Source: an uncultured Rhodobiaceae bacterium
Lineage (GTDB): Bacteria > Pseudomonadota > Alphaproteobacteria > Parvibaculales > Parvibaculaceae
Assembly: GCA_913057645.1 (NCBI GenBank)
Contig: CAJXOU010000001.1
Span: 55,982-119,981 of the forward strand
Length of the DNA: 64,000 nucleotides
Reading direction: 5' to 3'
The notes under the pieces are model-generated. The model was not told the DNA's origin, did not search any database, and saw only the letters and a program-made list of their open reading frames with translations. Of the stretch, positions 17,751-25,267 are shown piece after piece. The first letter of the stretch is position 1. Every line of letters begins with the position of its first letter. Both the position numbers and the translations under genes were made by a program.

Positions 17751-18599
17751 ATGCCCGACTTGCTGACGCTTCACGAACCGCAGATCAGGCTCGCCGCCTT
17801 CGCAGGCGTGCTGGCGCTGATGGCATTTCTCGAGTTTGCCCTTCCAAGGCGCATCGTGGACGCCGTACGGGCGCGGCGCTGGACGACGAATCTTGCACTC
17901 GCGGCGATCGGCACAGGGCTGCTTCGCGTAGCGGTACCGCTGCTGGCAACCGGCGTTGCGCTGGAAGCGGAGCGGCGCGGCTTCGGCCTGTTCCACTGGC
18001 TCGGCGTTCCCGATGTGCTCGCTTTCGTTCTTTCGCTCGCCGCCCTCGATCTTCTCGTCTATGTGCAACATGTCGTGTTTCACAAATTCGACATCCTGTG
18101 GCGGATGCACAGGGTTCACCACGCCGATCCGCATGTCGACGTCACGACCGGCATTCGCTTCCATCCGCTCGAAATCCTGATCAGCATGGGATTGAAGATG
18201 GCCGCCGTCGCTCTTATCGGAGCGCCCGCCGCCGCCGTCATACTGTTCGAAATCGTGCTGAACGCGGCGGCGATGTTCAACCACGCCAATGTGCGGATTG
18301 ACGAGAAGACGGATGCGCTGCTCAGGCGGATCATAGTGACGCCGGACATGCACCGGGTGCATCATTCTATCTATCGTGACGAGCAGGACATGAATTTCGG
18401 CTTCAGTATCTCGCTTTGGGACCGGCTGTTCGGCACCTACCGGGCGAACCCTCGCGAAGGACAGGAAGCGATGCGGATCGGGCTCGCCGACTATCCGGCC
18501 CCGGCTCCGGAAGGACTGGGCTGGAGCCTCGTCAATCCATTTTCGGCCCATGCCCGGGGAACGCCTCTCCCGGCAAAACAAAGCGCGGGGAGCGAGTGA
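17751..18599 (+). CDS. Sterol desaturase / fatty acid hydroxylase superfamily protein
   Basis: 282 residues with four membrane helices and the three histidine boxes of the di-iron family: HVVFH, then HRVHHAD near residue 122, FNHAN, and HRVHHSIYR near residue 203. These integral membrane enzymes insert oxygen into, or desaturate, lipid or carotenoid substrates using O2. Here the substrate cannot be named. The sixA gene begins 1 bp after its stop, so they are cotranscribed, although no functional link is obvious. Confidence 0.88.
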   Translation: MPDLLTLHEPQIRLAAFAGVLALMAFLEFALPRRIVDAVRARRWTTNLALAAIGTGLLRVAVPLLATGVALEAERRGFGLFHWLGVPDVLAFVLSLAALDLLVYVQHVVFHKFDILWRMHRVHHADPHVDVTTGIRFHPLEILISMGLKMAAVALIGAPAAAVILFEIVLNAAAMFNHANVRIDEKTDALLRRIIVTPDMHRVHHSIYRDEQDMNFGFSISLWDRLFGTYRANPREGQEAMRIGLADYPAPAPEGLGWSLVNPFSAHARGTPLPAKQSAGSE

Positions 18600-18600
18600 C

Positions 18601-19137
18601 ATGAAACGACTTTGTCTGCTGCGCCACGCGAAATCCGACTGGGGCGATCCCGCGAAGGACGATTTCGACCGGCCGTTGAATCCGCGCGGCGCGACAGCGG
18701 CGGATTTCATGGCGACGTATATCGCGCATTCGCCCTACCGGCCGGACGCCATTCTCTGCTCGACCGCCGCCCGGGCGACCGCGACCTGCGCGCCGCTCTG
18801 CACGGCGCTCGGGGGCGTGCCCGTGACCTATCTCGATGAACTCTACCATGCGATGCCGGACGTGATGATGGAGGCGATCCACAAGGCGCCCGACACGGCA
18901 GAGACGCTGCTTGTCGTCGGTCACAATCCGGGCCTCGTTCTGCTGGCAATGGCGCTGGCGGAGGACCCGGAGGAAGAGACCGCCCTTCGCATCGCTCACG
19001 GCGTTCCGACGGGCGGGTTCATCGTGTTCGAGTTCGATGCCGACCGCTGGGCGGATATCGACGAGGGAGACGGCGTGCCGCGCTTCTTCGGAAGGCCGCG
19101 CGACCTGATGGCCGATGCGGCCAGCGAAAAGAACTGA
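18601..19137 (+). CDS. SixA-like histidine phosphatase
   Basis: 178 residues of the histidine-phosphatase (phosphoglycerate-mutase-like) superfamily. The N-terminal RHG-type motif is LLRHAKSDW with phosphorylated His9, and the second His is in VVGHNPGLV. Length and the AKS after RH are as in SixA, which dephosphorylates phosphohistidine on Hpt domains such as ArcB. The hydroxylase gene is immediately upstream. A role in turning off the Hpt-bearing kinase at 11.5 kb is possible but speculative. Confidence 0.85.
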   Translation: MKRLCLLRHAKSDWGDPAKDDFDRPLNPRGATAADFMATYIAHSPYRPDAILCSTAARATATCAPLCTALGGVPVTYLDELYHAMPDVMMEAIHKAPDTAETLLVVGHNPGLVLLAMALAEDPEEETALRIAHGVPTGGFIVFEFDADRWADIDEGDGVPRFFGRPRDLMADAASEKN

Positions 19138-19145
19138 TCGCGCAA

Positions 19146-20132
19146 TCAGTAGATGCTTGCCGAGAAGTACCTGGCGCTGATCCGCGCATAGGTGCCGTCC
19201 GCCACGAGTGCGGATAGCGCATCGTTCATGCGGTTGCGCAACGCCTCGTCCTCCGCACGCAGCGCGATGCCTGCGCCCTCGCCAAAAAAGGACGGGGCGG
19301 CATAGTTCGGACCGACGAGGCGGCAGCAATCCCTCCCCTCGCCCGAGGTCCAGCGCAGAAGCGCATTGCGGTCCGCGAAGACGAGATCGACGTCGCCTTC
19401 CGCAAGCGCCTGACGGGCCCGCTCGACGCTTGCAAAGGGCACCAGCGTTGCGTTCGGGAACCGTGTCAGCGCAAAGGCCTGATGAACCGAGCCCGCCTGA
19501 ACGGCAATGCGCCGGCCGGCGAGCGCCGAGGCCGTGGCGGCAGGAGGAACCGCGTTCCGCCGCGCAGCGAAATGACCGGGGGTCGAGTAGTAGCTTGCGG
19601 TGAAGACGACATTGTCGTCGGCCGCCGGACTTTCGCGGCCCGGCACCGGGATCAACATGGAGGCAATGACGGCATCGCCCTCGCCCCGCTTCAGGGCGGG
19701 AACGAGATCGTGCCAGGGCCGCAGGGTGAAACCGCATTCGGCCTGCAGCCGGTCGCAGAGCGCCCGGGCCAGCTCGATGTCGAAACCTGCAAGGTCCCCG
19801 TCGTTCTCCCGGTAGTTGAAGGGCGGATAATCGCCTTCCGTCAGGAAGACGAGGCGGCGCAGCGCGGGTGTCGCCGGGAGAGGCTCCGCAGCGCGCTCCG
19901 GATTAGGGAGCGGCAGCTGCAGCGCCATGATCTGCTCGAGGGAAAGGGGTGCGACCGGGCGCGCTGCATCCGGCACCGAGCTTGAGCCCGGCGGCGTCTC
20001 CGCCTCGACAATCGCGGCGGTTTCCCCCGCGGCCGGATCGACCCAGGGGAGTGGCGCACCTTCGTAGAGCTGCACGAGCGCCCCCGCGAGCCAGACAATC
20101 GCCCCCAGATTGAGATAGAGAAGAAACCGCAT
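19146..20132 (-). CDS. Periplasmic solute-binding protein, amino-acid type (SBP_bac_3)
   Basis: 328 residues from the ATG at 20130-20132, which begins a membrane anchor (MRFLLYLNLGAIVWLAGALV). A Pro/Ala-rich linker leads to the SBP_bac_3 domain: LVFLTEGDYPPFNYREN, LAGFDIELARALCDRL and GEGDAVIASMLIP. It should bind a small polar solute in the periplasm. The uncleaved-looking anchor and long linker are unusual for a free binding protein. No ABC permease or ATPase genes flank it, so it may be an orphan receptor or sensor. Confidence 0.8.
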   Translation of the reverse strand: MRFLLYLNLGAIVWLAGALVQLYEGAPLPWVDPAAGETAAIVEAETPPGSSSVPDAARPVAPLSLEQIMALQLPLPNPERAAEPLPATPALRRLVFLTEGDYPPFNYRENDGDLAGFDIELARALCDRLQAECGFTLRPWHDLVPALKRGEGDAVIASMLIPVPGRESPAADDNVVFTASYYSTPGHFAARRNAVPPAATASALAGRRIAVQAGSVHQAFALTRFPNATLVPFASVERARQALAEGDVDLVFADRNALLRWTSGEGRDCCRLVGPNYAAPSFFGEGAGIALRAEDEALRNRMNDALSALVADGTYARISARYFSASIY

Positions 20133-20381
20133 AGGCCCGCCCGATTTTCCCCTCCAGCTTCCTAGCACAGCCGGTTTGTTCCATTGTGACACAAATCCGC
20201 TCTCCCCATCCGTTCCAGACCGGAAAAGCGAGCGCTTTGTTTCCGGAAACAGCAAGCTCCGTGCCCCTTCTGATCCTTAAGGTCTATTAAGGTTAACGGC
20301 TGTCTTTTTTACGATTTATTGGAGAATTGAAGCTTCCCGCACGCGGATGCGAATCAAGACCGGGGATCTCGGGGGGAACGA

Positions 20382-21156
20382 TTGGAAGACAAGTCGACCG
20401 GCCCCAGGGGCCCGTTGAGGGCGGACTCGACCGAGCCGCCGCCGGAGCGCCCGCGCCGGAGAAAGGGCCGGGGAAGCCCGCGGCCGCTTCTCGGAGAAAT
20501 GGCCGTCGAGGCGGGGCTCATGCTTCCCGAAATGCTTGCCGCCGCGCTGGAACGGCAGCGCGACTGGGGCGGTCCGATCGGCCGGGTGCTGGTGAGCACC
20601 GGTTCGTTGAGGCTGATCGACCTCGCCCGGCTCTACAGCACGCAGCGCGGCCTGCCGTTCGTCAATCTCCTGACGGAACCGCGCGACCGCTCGCTCGCGC
20701 AGCCAGCCGCGCTCGACTTCTATCTCCGCGAGTCCTGCCTGCCCTGGCGGCGGCGTGCCGGCGAAACGATCTATGTAGCGGGACACCCGGACAAGGCGCG
20801 CGCCGCGATAGCCGACTACGAGGGCCGCGTCCGCCCCGTCTTCGTTGCCTCTCCGCGCGACATCACGCGTGTGGTAACGCGAGACTTTGCGAACGAGCTC
20901 ACCGACAGGGCGGTTTTCGACCTTCAACAGCGCATGCCGGAAAGTTCCGCGGCTCTCCGGCTCTCACGCAGCCAGTCTGCCTGGCTCCTTACCGGCGCGA
21001 TCCTGCTCCTCGCCGCTCTCGTCATGGCACCGACGACCGTTTTCGCCCTCGCCAATATCGCCATCGGGCTGGTCTTTCTGTCGGTGGCGGCGCTTCGCTA
21101 CGTCTCGATCTTCACAGGTCTGCTCTCGCCACCGACGGCGGAGGAGCTCGCCTATG
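20382..21156 (+). pseudogene. Glycosyltransferase gene, 5' fragment, cut by a transposon
   Basis: The reading frame starts at 20382 and runs into the element's terminal repeat, ending 9 codons inside at 21185. The N-terminal 190 residues resemble a GspE/MshEN-type domain (LLGEMAVEAGLMLPEMLAAAL, GRVLVSTGSLRLIDLARLYS), and two membrane helices follow (residues about 205-245). This is the front half of a membrane GT2 enzyme with an MshEN head. Its catalytic part resumes at 25268. About 30-40 residues between the halves, expected to hold the first GT-A strand (a motif like LVPLYRE), are absent. The fragment cannot make a working enzyme. Confidence 0.85.
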
Positions 21157-21179
21157 CGGCATTAGGTAGCAAGCACACC
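21157..21179 (+). repeat. Left terminal inverted repeat of the first transposon
   Basis: Begins CGGCATTAGGTAGCAAGCAC. It matches the reverse complement of the right end at 22 of 23 positions. If the true tip is GGTAGCAA, the outer 8 bp (CGGCATTA) would be flank, yet they too are inverted at the other side. Confidence 0.85.
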
Positions 21180-21242
21180 AAGTGATTGTTGCCCATGCCG
21201 TCCTTCTAAGGAGGAAGGACGATGGGACTAGTCGGGATTGCG

Positions 21243-22073
21243 TTAGCTGGTGCGATTACCTTCCTTATGGGCGAGCATTCTTTGAGGACACTTGACCGGC
21301 CCACGGTGGGTATATCGGTACTCGAGGAAGTGGGACTTGCCAAAGATGTCGGTGTACTCGTCGCGTCCCCACACTCTCAAAATTTCTGTGCCCTTCGTGA
21401 TCATGTCAAAGAAGTGCTGTGTCACGATGATGGGGCTTTCGGGATAGGCCGAAGCTGGCATGCCGGGACCGAGCGGGTATCTGGACCAAGTCTCATAAGA
21501 TATGCCGTCATACTCGCCAGACAGAATGTACGGCGTGATATCGATTGTATACCAACCGCGATAGTCGCTAGCGGGCGTTTGGCCACAGTTCTTCATGGAG
21601 ATGTGAATATCGAGCGGCTTGCCAACCTCGAAACTTCGTATTTCCACTTTGTCGATGACAACATAGGCTCTCAACTGCCGCCGCGCGGTGTCTTCGGTAA
21701 CGCGGATCATTTTGAACGCAGCTTTGTTGGCCAAGACGGTAACTATGAGCGTGGCCAACACCAGAGCCGTGCCGAAGCCGACGATCCAGGTTTGAACCTC
21801 GGCGGCATCGGCCATACGCTGCGACGCTTCGTTCATTCCTCTTTGAGCCGCGAGGTCGTCTATCTCCCGCTTGCGGGCATCCTGCTCAATGCGCTCGCGG
21901 GCCTCTTTCTTGGCCTCTTCCTCCACTACCTGAACGGGCAACGGAAGTGGTGGCCATTGCTCCTGAGTGGCGGCTTCGCCAGCGCTGGCTTCGGGTTGAT
22001 CGGGCTCGGCCTGTCCGCCTAGTAAGAGCGTCAGTCCAAGCGCAATGATTGCGAGCCGATAGCCTCTAAGCAT
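21243..22073 (-). CDS. Passenger: exported/membrane protein with C-terminal beta domain
   Basis: 276 residues. An N-terminal signal or helix (MLRGYRLAIIALGLTLLLGG) leads into a charged coiled coil (EEEAKKEARERIEQDARKRE), then a membrane helix near residues 97-117 (IVGFGTALVLATLIVTVLA). The C-terminal half begins RQLRAYVVIDKVEIRSF and contains KNCGQTPASDYRGWYTI, a beta-sandwich-like module that recurs in unannotated proteins of prophages and islands. No function is known. It overlaps the upstream DUF6471 gene by 43 bp, so the two form one unit transcribed away from the transposase. Confidence 0.7.
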   Translation of the reverse strand: MLRGYRLAIIALGLTLLLGGQAEPDQPEASAGEAATQEQWPPLPLPVQVVEEEAKKEARERIEQDARKREIDDLAAQRGMNEASQRMADAAEVQTWIVGFGTALVLATLIVTVLANKAAFKMIRVTEDTARRQLRAYVVIDKVEIRSFEVGKPLDIHISMKNCGQTPASDYRGWYTIDITPYILSGEYDGISYETWSRYPLGPGMPASAYPESPIIVTQHFFDMITKGTEILRVWGRDEYTDIFGKSHFLEYRYTHRGPVKCPQRMLAHKEGNRTS

Positions 22074-22255
22074 TGAAGTAAAAACGCCGCTGTGAATTTC
22101 CCCCGAGAGAGCTTATTGCGGACGTTTACCTCTTTGTCGTCAACGCCTATTTCCCTGAGCCTTTCGACGAGCTGGCCGTAGGTCATGCCCTTGCGTTTTA
22201 GCTCTGATTTCAACAGGTTAGCCGCCTTGGCTTCCCAATCCGTCTTTTCGGTCAT
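22031..22255 (-). CDS. Passenger: DUF6471-type small protein
   Basis: 74 residues. The sequence WEAKAANLLKSELKRKGMTY then LVERLREIGVDDKEVNVRNK and LSRGKFTAAFLLQCLEAIG matches the DUF6471 pattern and reads as a compact helical XRE-like DNA-binding fold. It is divergent from the transposase across a 103-bp region packed with palindromes, a typical position for a repressor of a transposase. That regulatory role is inference. Confidence 0.75.
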   Translation of the reverse strand: MTEKTDWEAKAANLLKSELKRKGMTYGQLVERLREIGVDDKEVNVRNKLSRGKFTAAFLLQCLEAIGSQSLRLD

Positions 22256-22346
22256 GTATCGCCTGCGATAAGAAATGTAACGTAAACGATACTTATGCCC
22301 TTGTATGGGTTACGTCAACGTACTATATCCGTTACATAGGTAACGG
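22256..22346. promoter_or_regulatory. Divergent promoter/operator region between DUF6471 gene and transposase
   Basis: Three symmetric elements are visible: GTATCG (22256) with CGATAC (22287); TACGT-CA-ACGTA at 22311-22322; and CCGTTAC-ATAG-GTAACGG at 22329-22346. A weak promoter reading toward the transposase is TTGTAT (22301), 17 bp, TATATC (22324). The repeated GTTAC/GTAAC half-sites suggest a small HTH protein, probably the DUF6471 product, binds here. Confidence 0.5.
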
Positions 22347-22358
22347 AGACGATGACAA

Positions 22359-23321
22359 ATGGCCCAACATTTCCTTCTTTCAGCCAAAGCCCGGACGCTC
22401 TCGCTCGCCAAGGTCATTCGCATGAGCGATGACGAGGCTTACGAGGCTTTCAAGGCGATCCGCTGGGCCGAGAACAACGGTGAGGCTGTATGCCCCCGCT
22501 GTGGTTCTGTTGAGGTCTACACCTACGCCGCCCGCAAGATTTTCAAGTGCAAGGGCTGTGAGGCCCAATTCAGCGTCACAACGGCCACGATCTTCGCCAG
22601 CCGGAAAATGAGCATCCGCAACCTGCTGGCCGCCATTGCGATCTTCGTCAACGGTGCGAAGGGCATGAGCGCGCTTCAGCTTAGCCGTGACCTCGATTGC
22701 CAGTACAAGACGGCCTTCGTTCTCGCTCACAAGCTGCGCGAGGCGATGGGCGCGGAATTGAAGGACCGCAAGCTGTCCGGTCACGTGGAAGTCGATGGCG
22801 CGTACTTCGGCGGCTATGTGAAGCCTGAGAACCGGAAAGAGGATCGCAAGGACCGCCGCCTGAAAGAGAACCAGACCGGCAAGCGCCGCGTGGTTGTTGT
22901 TGTGCGCGAACGTGGCGGCAAGTCCTACACTCAGGTTTTCCGCACCGAAGATCAGTCCGTTGAAATGATCCGCTCGCGCGTGGAAGCGGGCAGCACGGTC
23001 TATGCCGATGAGGCGTCCGGCTGGGATGAGTTGCACGGCGCTTACGATACGAAGCGCGTCAATCACTCCATCAACTTCAAGGACGAAGACGCTTGCACCA
23101 ATCAGGCGGAAAGCTATTTCTCCCGCCTTCGCCGCGCCGAAATCGGTACGCACCATCAAATCTCTGGCCGCTACCTTGGGGCCTATGCGAAGGAAATGGC
23201 TTGGCGCGAAGATAACCGCCGCGTCTCGAACGGGGAGCAATTCCTGATGGCAGCCGGTGCCGCGCTGGGCCACCCCGTCAGCCGCCAGTGGAAGGGCTAC
23301 TGGCAGCGCCGGGCGGCATAA
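22359..23321 (+). CDS. IS1595-family transposase
   Basis: 320 residues, intact. An N-terminal zinc-ribbon (CPRCGSVEVY then FKCKGC) and a helical region precede an ISXO2-like DDE nuclease domain: first Asp in HVEVDGAYFGGYV, second in STVYADEASGWDEL, and the last acidic/Asn position in TNQAESYFSRLRR. It cuts and joins the element's ends. CGGAGA precedes the ATG. Being undamaged, with matched terminal repeats, it may still be active. Family is firm; subgroup not determined. Confidence 0.92.
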   Translation: MAQHFLLSAKARTLSLAKVIRMSDDEAYEAFKAIRWAENNGEAVCPRCGSVEVYTYAARKIFKCKGCEAQFSVTTATIFASRKMSIRNLLAAIAIFVNGAKGMSALQLSRDLDCQYKTAFVLAHKLREAMGAELKDRKLSGHVEVDGAYFGGYVKPENRKEDRKDRRLKENQTGKRRVVVVVRERGGKSYTQVFRTEDQSVEMIRSRVEAGSTVYADEASGWDELHGAYDTKRVNHSINFKDEDACTNQAESYFSRLRRAEIGTHHQISGRYLGAYAKEMAWREDNRRVSNGEQFLMAAGAALGHPVSRQWKGYWQRRAA

Positions 23322-23538
23322 GATTCGCACACTGACGAAATGTGTTGACGAATCGCTAATGTGGATAAATCTTGGGGGGTCGAGACGATTCTCGATAAAG
23401 GAACGGCCAGCCCCGCAGCAACGGGAACTGGCCGAATTAGAACCGCCGAATGGGGCGGGGTGTGATCACTGGGGGACTTTGAGTCCTACTGGGGGTTAAT
23501 GTCAAGCCTCATTCGGTCCTTCCAAGAAAGGGCCTGAT

Positions 23539-23757
23539 ATGGCTAGACGTAGAGACAGGCGGTCACCTCATGTGACCTCTGAGATGGCGGCAAAGATCAA
23601 ACACCTGTGCGATCAGGGATTTTTGCAGCACGAGATAGCGGCACGATTCGGTATCAACCAAGGCCGCGTTTCCGAAATCAATACAGGCAAGGCCTACAGG
23701 GACGTTCCGCCGGATAAGAAGCCGCCGGAAAATCCCCAGCCTATGCTTCCGTTCTGA
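23539..23757 (+). CDS. Passenger: small helix-turn-helix protein
   Basis: 72 residues with AAAGGG ahead of the ATG. The centre, MAAKIKHLCDQGFLQHEIAA then RFGINQGRVSEINTGKAY, is a clear helix-turn-helix like those in phage regulators and resolvase C-termini. The tail is Pro-rich and disordered. The 217-bp gap before it holds a possible promoter and two copies of ACTGGGGG around 23468-23500. Target unknown; a DNA-binding function is likely. Confidence 0.7.
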   Translation: MARRRDRRSPHVTSEMAAKIKHLCDQGFLQHEIAARFGINQGRVSEINTGKAYRDVPPDKKPPENPQPMLPF

Positions 23758-23767
23758 TTCTGGGGGG

Positions 23768-23785
23768 CGGGGGCTTCGGCCCCCG
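23768..23785. terminator. GC-rich UUCG tetraloop hairpin after the HTH gene
   Basis: A 7-bp all-matched stem (CGGGGGC/GCCCCCG) closes a TTCG loop 11 bp after the HTH gene stop. The cUUCGg loop is extra-stable in RNA. There is no U tract, so it may protect the 3' end or work with Rho. Confidence 0.5.
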
Positions 23786-23807
23786 TCTACCGTCATCGCC
23801 GGGCTGC

Positions 23808-24056
23808 TTAGGCCGCTTCTAGCTGGCCATGAATCCTGAAGAACTTGGCCAGTTCCGCCGCTGCGTCGAACGAAGCAAACTTTGCCAGAACCCTTCCGGG
23901 GGCTGACGGATTGCGTGAATCGAGAAGCAGTAGGTATAATCCGTACCCGTCGAATGCCGGATCGTCTGCCAATGCAGATTCCGCCTCAACTGCAGTTATT
24001 TCCCCGATACAAAGGCTTTTTTCGTTCGATAGGGTGGCTACCGCTTGAAAGGTCAT
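23808..24056 (-). CDS. Passenger: 82-residue protein of unknown function
   Basis: Not recognised. It is acidic, with a predicted alternating strand/helix pattern (CIGEITAVEAESALADD, GYGLYLLLLDSRN, VLAKFASFDAAAELAKFFRI), ending in an amphipathic helix. No signal or membrane segment. It is divergent from the 228-residue gene across 36 bp and convergent with the HTH gene. Composition matches the rest of the transposon. Confidence 0.5.
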   Translation of the reverse strand: MTFQAVATLSNEKSLCIGEITAVEAESALADDPAFDGYGLYLLLLDSRNPSAPGRVLAKFASFDAAAELAKFFRIHGQLEAA

Positions 24057-24092
24057 CCCTGCATTCCTCTTGTCAGCGATAGGTGATTCGAC

Positions 24093-24779
24093 ATGCTAGA
24101 ACAACCTAGAATCTCTGTAAACAAGCTCGCTGAATACATGGGGAGCAAGGCCGCTCGGCAAAGGAAGATCATTCACGACCGGAAATACCCCGACGAAGAC
24201 TTTAACTTCGGCATGTATCACCGCGAGGCGGCCGAAGCTGTGTCTCGTTATCTGGCGGATGGTGCGATTGACCCGGCCCCACTAGACGCGCAAATAGCGG
24301 CGCTACTGCAATTGACGCCGGAGAAAGTCGGGACAGCGAGACGCATCAACGCGAACGTGGACGCGCTAGAGCGATTTTCAAACATGCTGGACGATGTGGA
24401 CCTGCAGGGCGCGGACGCAACGCTGGGAGAGCACGCGCCACAGAAACTGAAATATCACAATGTTGAGATCAGCGTTCGGCCAGAGATCATCCTTCGCGGG
24501 CAGGGCCCGAAGGGGAAAAAGCTGGTTGGCGCAATCAAGGTTCATTTCTCGAAGTCTAGCCCGATGAACGAAGACAGCGCGGGGTATGTATCTGCGGTAG
24601 TTCAAGAGTTTTGTCGGCTTCACATCGCGAACGATGACGAGACTGTGTTTCCCGGCTACTGCCAAGTGATCGACGTCGCCTCCGGAACGGTCTTCCCGGG
24701 AGTGAAGTCCATTAAAAGGCGAATGGTTGATGTAGCTGCCGAGTGCCAAAACATCGCCGCCTTATGGCCTACCATCTAA
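24093..24779 (+). CDS. Passenger: 228-residue protein of unknown function
   Basis: Not recognised. The first 75 residues look helical with a DNA-binding flavour (RISVNKLAEYMGSKAARQRK then YHREAAEAVSRYLADG). The rest is a beta-rich domain with VEISVRPEIILRG and KLVGAIKVHFSKSSPMNED, followed by helices. The order of acidic residue, strand, and IKVHFSK slightly recalls restriction-like nuclease folds, but the key E-x-K is not present, so I give it no function. AGGTGA precedes the ATG. It is convergent with the coiled-coil/winged-helix gene. Confidence 0.6.
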   Translation: MLEQPRISVNKLAEYMGSKAARQRKIIHDRKYPDEDFNFGMYHREAAEAVSRYLADGAIDPAPLDAQIAALLQLTPEKVGTARRINANVDALERFSNMLDDVDLQGADATLGEHAPQKLKYHNVEISVRPEIILRGQGPKGKKLVGAIKVHFSKSSPMNEDSAGYVSAVVQEFCRLHIANDDETVFPGYCQVIDVASGTVFPGVKSIKRRMVDVAAECQNIAALWPTI

Positions 24780-24788
24780 CGGCATAAG

Positions 24789-25199
24789 CTAGACCCGCCA
24801 GACCCTCACACCCTTGCGCTTATCCAGCGCCGTGACCTTGCCCCGCTTGGCCTGCATACGCAGGGCCTGCACGATCCTGAGACACAAGGACCGGGACAGC
24901 ACCTTGTCCCCCGTATCCAGCCCCTTGGCCGTCATGACCCTGTAGGCCAGCTCACGTGTGTCTAGGTCGCCTTCCGCCTTGAGGGCGTCCTTGCATATGG
25001 CGATTACCTCGCCGCGCTTGAACAGCCTGTGGAGGTCTATGTAAGGCGTCACATCTCCCGATGCGTCAAACATCGCTATGCAGGCGTTTACATGGGAGAG
25101 GTCAGCGCGGGCCTGTTCCAAGGCGCGCTCGTATCCGGCTATTGCAGCCTCTATCTGGTGACGCTTCGTCTTGAGCGTCGTCACGGTGCGGATTTCCAT
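24789..25199 (-). CDS. Passenger: coiled-coil plus winged-helix protein
   Basis: 136 residues. Residues 1-45 form a coiled coil (LKTKRHQIEAAIAGYERALE, QARADLSHVNACIAMFD). A winged-helix-like part follows: FKRGEVIAICKDALKAEGDL, DTRELAYRVMTAKG, LCLRIVQALRMQAKRGKVTA and a final VRVWRV strand. Similar small proteins are common beside transposases in alphaproteobacteria in my recollection. The second transposon in this window has a gene of the same architecture. A role in regulating transposition or target choice is inference. Confidence 0.65.
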   Translation of the reverse strand: MEIRTVTTLKTKRHQIEAAIAGYERALEQARADLSHVNACIAMFDASGDVTPYIDLHRLFKRGEVIAICKDALKAEGDLDTRELAYRVMTAKGLDTGDKVLSRSLCLRIVQALRMQAKRGKVTALDKRKGVRVWRV

Positions 25200-25244
25200 G
25201 AGGAAAGACTAGCGGCGGGAGTCCGTATACGGCAGAATCTTTCA

Positions 25245-25267
25245 GGTGTGTTTGCTACCTAATGCCG
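25245..25267 (-). repeat. Right terminal inverted repeat of the first transposon
   Basis: Read on the minus strand it begins CGGCATTAGGTAGCAAACAC and differs from the left end at one position (A for G at position 17). Its outer part supplies the ATG at 25262 that opens the downstream glycosyltransferase fragment. Confidence 0.85.

Larger units (their letters stand above)
21157..25267. mobile_element. 4.1-kb cargo-carrying IS1595-type transposon
   Basis: Bounded by near-perfect 23-bp inverted repeats (one mismatch). It contains an intact IS1595-type transposase and six passenger genes on both strands. Base composition is visibly lower in GC than the flanking chromosome. It interrupts one glycosyltransferase gene. 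No direct target duplication is seen, and part of the target is missing. IS1595 elements that carry passengers are known from the literature; this gene set I do not recognise as a described element. Confidence 0.85.
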
